DNA from: Actinomycetes bacterium
GTDB taxonomy: Bacteria > Actinomycetota > Actinomycetes > Mycobacteriales > Mycobacteriaceae
Direction: 5' to 3'
NCBI GenBank assembly: GCA_022600605.1
Contig: JAHZKD010000259.1
Location: 1-43,288, forward strand
Length of the DNA stretch: 43,288 nt
The translations under genes and the position numbers were made by a program. The notes beneath the pieces were generated by a model, which saw only the letters and a list, made by a program, of their open reading frames with translations, was not told the DNA's origin and searched no databases. Below are positions 42,301 through 43,288 of this stretch, piece by piece; the first letter of the stretch is position 1, and each line of letters opens with the position of its first letter.

Positions 42301-43288
42301 GACGGTGCTGCCCACGGTACTGGCCGCCCTCAGAGGCGACACCGGGATCCAGGATGCGGTCGGAGTCACCGTCACCGACATCGTCGATCAGTTGTTCAGC
42401 GACACCGCGTTACTGCAAGCACTCGGCGCGACGATCACAAGTTTGGTCACCGACCTCGATGACTCCACATTGCAGCAGTTCGCCGGCCACGAAGTCACAG
42501 CAATAGTCACCTCACTGCTCGGTGATAGCCCGCTCGCCGCACCCGTAGGCGCAGCCGCCGGCACCGCAGTACAGGCCTTGCTGGCCATCGACGGGTTCGG
42601 GGCCGACCTGGGCGCGATCATCGGATCGGTGCTCCCAGACTTCCTCGACCAGGCCGGCGCGGCAACGGAGTTGGCCGCAGCCGCCGGTCAACTCGCCGAA
42701 GCGCTGGTCGCCGGCCAAGATCTCTCGGCAGTGTTGCCTAAAATCCTGGCCGCCCTGGAAGGCAACACCGCGATCCAGGACGCGGTGAAAGCCACCATCG
42801 CCGAGGTACTCCACACCGTAGAAACCACATTGCTGACCGACCCCAGCATTCTCCAAGAACTGGGCACCATCATCGACGAATTGGTCACCACCCTCCTCGA
42901 TGACCCCGCAGTCCAACAGTTCGCCGGGGATGAAGTCACCACCTTAGTGACCGGGTTGCTCGGTGATAGCCCGATCGCGGCACCAGTGGGTGCGGCCGCC
43001 GGTGCAGCGGTGCAGGACTTGCTGGCCACCGACGGGGTCGGAGCCGACCTGGGCGCGGTCATCGGATCGCTACTCCCAGAGTTCCTCGGCCAGACCGGAG
43101 TGCCCTCCGCGCTGGGCAATGCCGCCGGCCAACTCGCCGACGCGGTGATCTCCGGCCAAGACCTCTCCACAGCACTAGCCGCAGCACTGGCCGGGCTGCA
43201 AGCCAACACCGCGATCCAGAACGCAGTCGGGGTCACCGCCAGCGACGTCGTCGAACAACTCTTGGGCGACACCACCCTGATCCAAGCC
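39368..43288 (+). CDS. Giant exported tandem-repeat protein, 3' end beyond window
   Basis: The frame opens with an ATG at 39368, eight bases after GGAAGG, and stays open for 1307 codons to the last base of the window. Residues 1-50 are basic. YADHVGRVGALAVILGVGA leads into a hydrophobic stretch ending ALA-DA, a signal peptide cleaved near residue 73. The YAxxVGRVGALAV signature is known to precede several very long mycobacterial secreted proteins (from memory). Residues 74-410 are a Ser/Asp/Glu/Pro linker, including two copies of EVPQVDEVDE (264-287). Residues 415-720 are a less regular Ala/Leu/Val-rich part, with Cys416 and Cys422. From residue 724, about 143-residue repeats run in tandem, each with QQFAG, LLGDS, APVGAAAG, VQDLL and GQDLS blocks. 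It is probably a cell-surface or cell-wall protein, function unknown. Confidence 0.85.
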   Translation, partial: MAKTPRSPRHRAPTAATSFSRSTREFPVRSNGRGPARPVVSSSYADHVGRVGALAVILGVGAAIASLPAVALADAIGSAGSTDSSSSLSGSDSSGSQSGSKSSGSGADGSSDGLSAGTADSASVESVGGVLKDSAGSNVTGAGTDIADEMPDDVADEIADGLSDEDDVTGEIADGDSGAASSTGTGAETDADAVTAPEIDPDPASDDDADASQLSGLPESSGEESSGPVDTSAEPSGASGGGPDAASSAASPSEVEVEPPASEAEVPQVDEVDEVDEVPQVDEVDEDIPAPAVLPIADQNDGASAPVDNQVGTAGADVPIPVMTAAPQATAPEGLAAEVGSWLGLSPDGGSDIPALAPLVWTAAAFARRDIGGENNDTGTGTVVGQTGEPADPEGQAGDELRTAPPVAAAVAATSCGLNLICDALEFFRTDITDGIADLARDVLNLFDPALAPLAPTIGAAGFTLLSATLLGDFETVPSSIQDLATDVDTLQTISSAVADTSALASLPTDLQTAAGNAAAYFVEQSFGNPAVADAMVPVFEAIPFPTNVVAVVEYIYDLFKDDFSFKQALIDLIGDPLKDGLTSFLGDSEVQQAFGTAATDAVDVLIGATTPPWATPTNPAAVGTYVGQLVATAVLGEDNPATASVSAIVGDAVDVILAGAGTDVADEAGSAIVTFLSQPGVDDALATDVLNLILEGLGGTPISGGGPLAPAANVAASDAVEALLSDSALLQALGNAVTGLVTDLVDDPTVQQFAGDEVTTLVTGLLGDSTIAAPVGAAAGAAVQDLLATDGVGADLGALVGSVLPDFLGQTGVVSALGGAAGQFADAVIAGQDLSTALAAALAGLETDTGIQDAVGVTVTDVVEQLLGDTTLVQALGTTITGLVTSLDDSTIQQFAGEQVAAIVTSLLGDSPIAAPVGAAAGTAVQDLLAAEGVGAELGAVLGSVLPDFLGQTGVPSALGDAAGQLAEALVAGQDLSTVLPTVLAALRGDTGIQDAVGVTVTDIVDQLFSDTALLQALGATITSLVTDLDDSTLQQFAGHEVTAIVTSLLGDSPLAAPVGAAAGTAVQALLAIDGFGADLGAIIGSVLPDFLDQAGAATELAAAAGQLAEALVAGQDLSAVLPKILAALEGNTAIQDAVKATIAEVLHTVETTLLTDPSILQELGTIIDELVTTLLDDPAVQQFAGDEVTTLVTGLLGDSPIAAPVGAAAGAAVQDLLATDGVGADLGAVIGSLLPEFLGQTGVPSALGNAAGQLADAVISGQDLSTALAAALAGLQANTAIQNAVGVTASDVVEQLLGDTTLIQA
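40161..40226. repeat. 30-bp direct repeat in the acidic linker
   Basis: 40161-40190 and 40197-40226 are identical, a 36-base period. They are themselves built of the nonamer GTCGATGAA and encode the VPQVDEVDE repeat. Confidence 0.85.
41537..43288. repeat. Tandem array of about 429-bp coding repeats with three-unit higher-order period
   Basis: Unit starts are 41537, 41966, 42392, 42830 and 43259 (last one cut by the window end), giving lengths of 429, 426, 438 and 429 bases. Unit 4 is most like unit 1 (both have GDEVTTLVTGLLGDS and long near-identical DNA), and the start of unit 5 matches unit 2 (VVEQLLGDTTL). The array thus repeats every three units, about 1293 bases. Confidence 0.85.

Noticed and set aside
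39496..43275. Several long minus-strand frames within the giant repeat gene
   Set aside because: They repeat with the same period as the plus-strand repeats and mirror the biased codons; the plus strand alone has a start, ribosome binding site and signal peptide.
41537..43288. Regular repeats considered as a CRISPR array
   Set aside because: Units are over 420 bases, in frame and protein-coding, with no short repeat-spacer pattern.

Overview
The window is a high-GC actinobacterial chromosome segment. Gene content and order match the region around sigA in Mycobacterium and relatives. From memory of the M. tuberculosis map, the genes follow Rv2669, Rv2670c to Rv2674, Rv2676c to Rv2678c, Rv2680 to Rv2682c and Rv2689c to Rv2703 almost without a break. 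aftC, cei, hemQ, ppgK, ceoB/ceoC and DUF3000/3093/3159/3710/4193 together point to Mycobacteriales. The accessory differences suggest a fast-growing or environmental Mycobacterium (Mycolicibacterium type) rather than the tuberculosis complex. No tRNA, rRNA, CRISPR array or intact mobile element was seen.

Layout. 1-6060 is variable: the end of a small exported protein, two unrelated lipoproteins, an amidase, a degenerate glycerophosphodiesterase-like protein and a DUF2804 protein. 6190-12078 is conserved: GNAT, ZapE-like ATPase, RibD-like reductase, a hydrolase-fold lipoprotein, AftC and MsrB. 12030-14417 is a membrane GGDEF-EAL protein where M. tuberculosis has Rv2675c. 14583-17784 is the coproporphyrin-branch haem operon hemE-hemY-hemQ. 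17904-21760 holds DUF3000, RNase D and dxs. 21788-26458 is a minus-strand run (KimA-like transporter, RNA methyltransferase, nhaA) leading into dxs. 26593-27929 is ceoB-ceoC. 27920-33628 is a compact set of small conserved genes with dut, cei and suhB. 33765-36322 is ppgK and sigA.

After sigA the conserved order ends. A MASE1-GGDEF diguanylate cyclase is followed by about 1.2 kb of degenerate DNA with an IS630-type transposase remnant. Then comes a very large exported repeat protein that starts at 39368 and is still open at the window end, after 1307 codons. It carries a mycobacterial-type signal sequence, a long Ser/Asp/Glu linker and about 143-residue tandem repeats arranged as a three-unit super-repeat.

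Regulation visible in the sequence. Thirteen genes have a TANNNT -10 hexamer 6-8 bases before the start codon, the layout expected for leaderless transcripts. dut and the DUF3093 gene fire divergently from overlapping -10 hexamers in a 25-base gap. cei has a consensus CRP box centred about 62 bases before its predicted leaderless start. Several operons are coupled by four-base GTGA overlaps.

The most interesting leads are the giant repeat protein, the potassium module (KimA-like transporter divergent from two RCK proteins, with no TrkH in view), the shared -10 promoter, and three proteins with changed catalytic residues.
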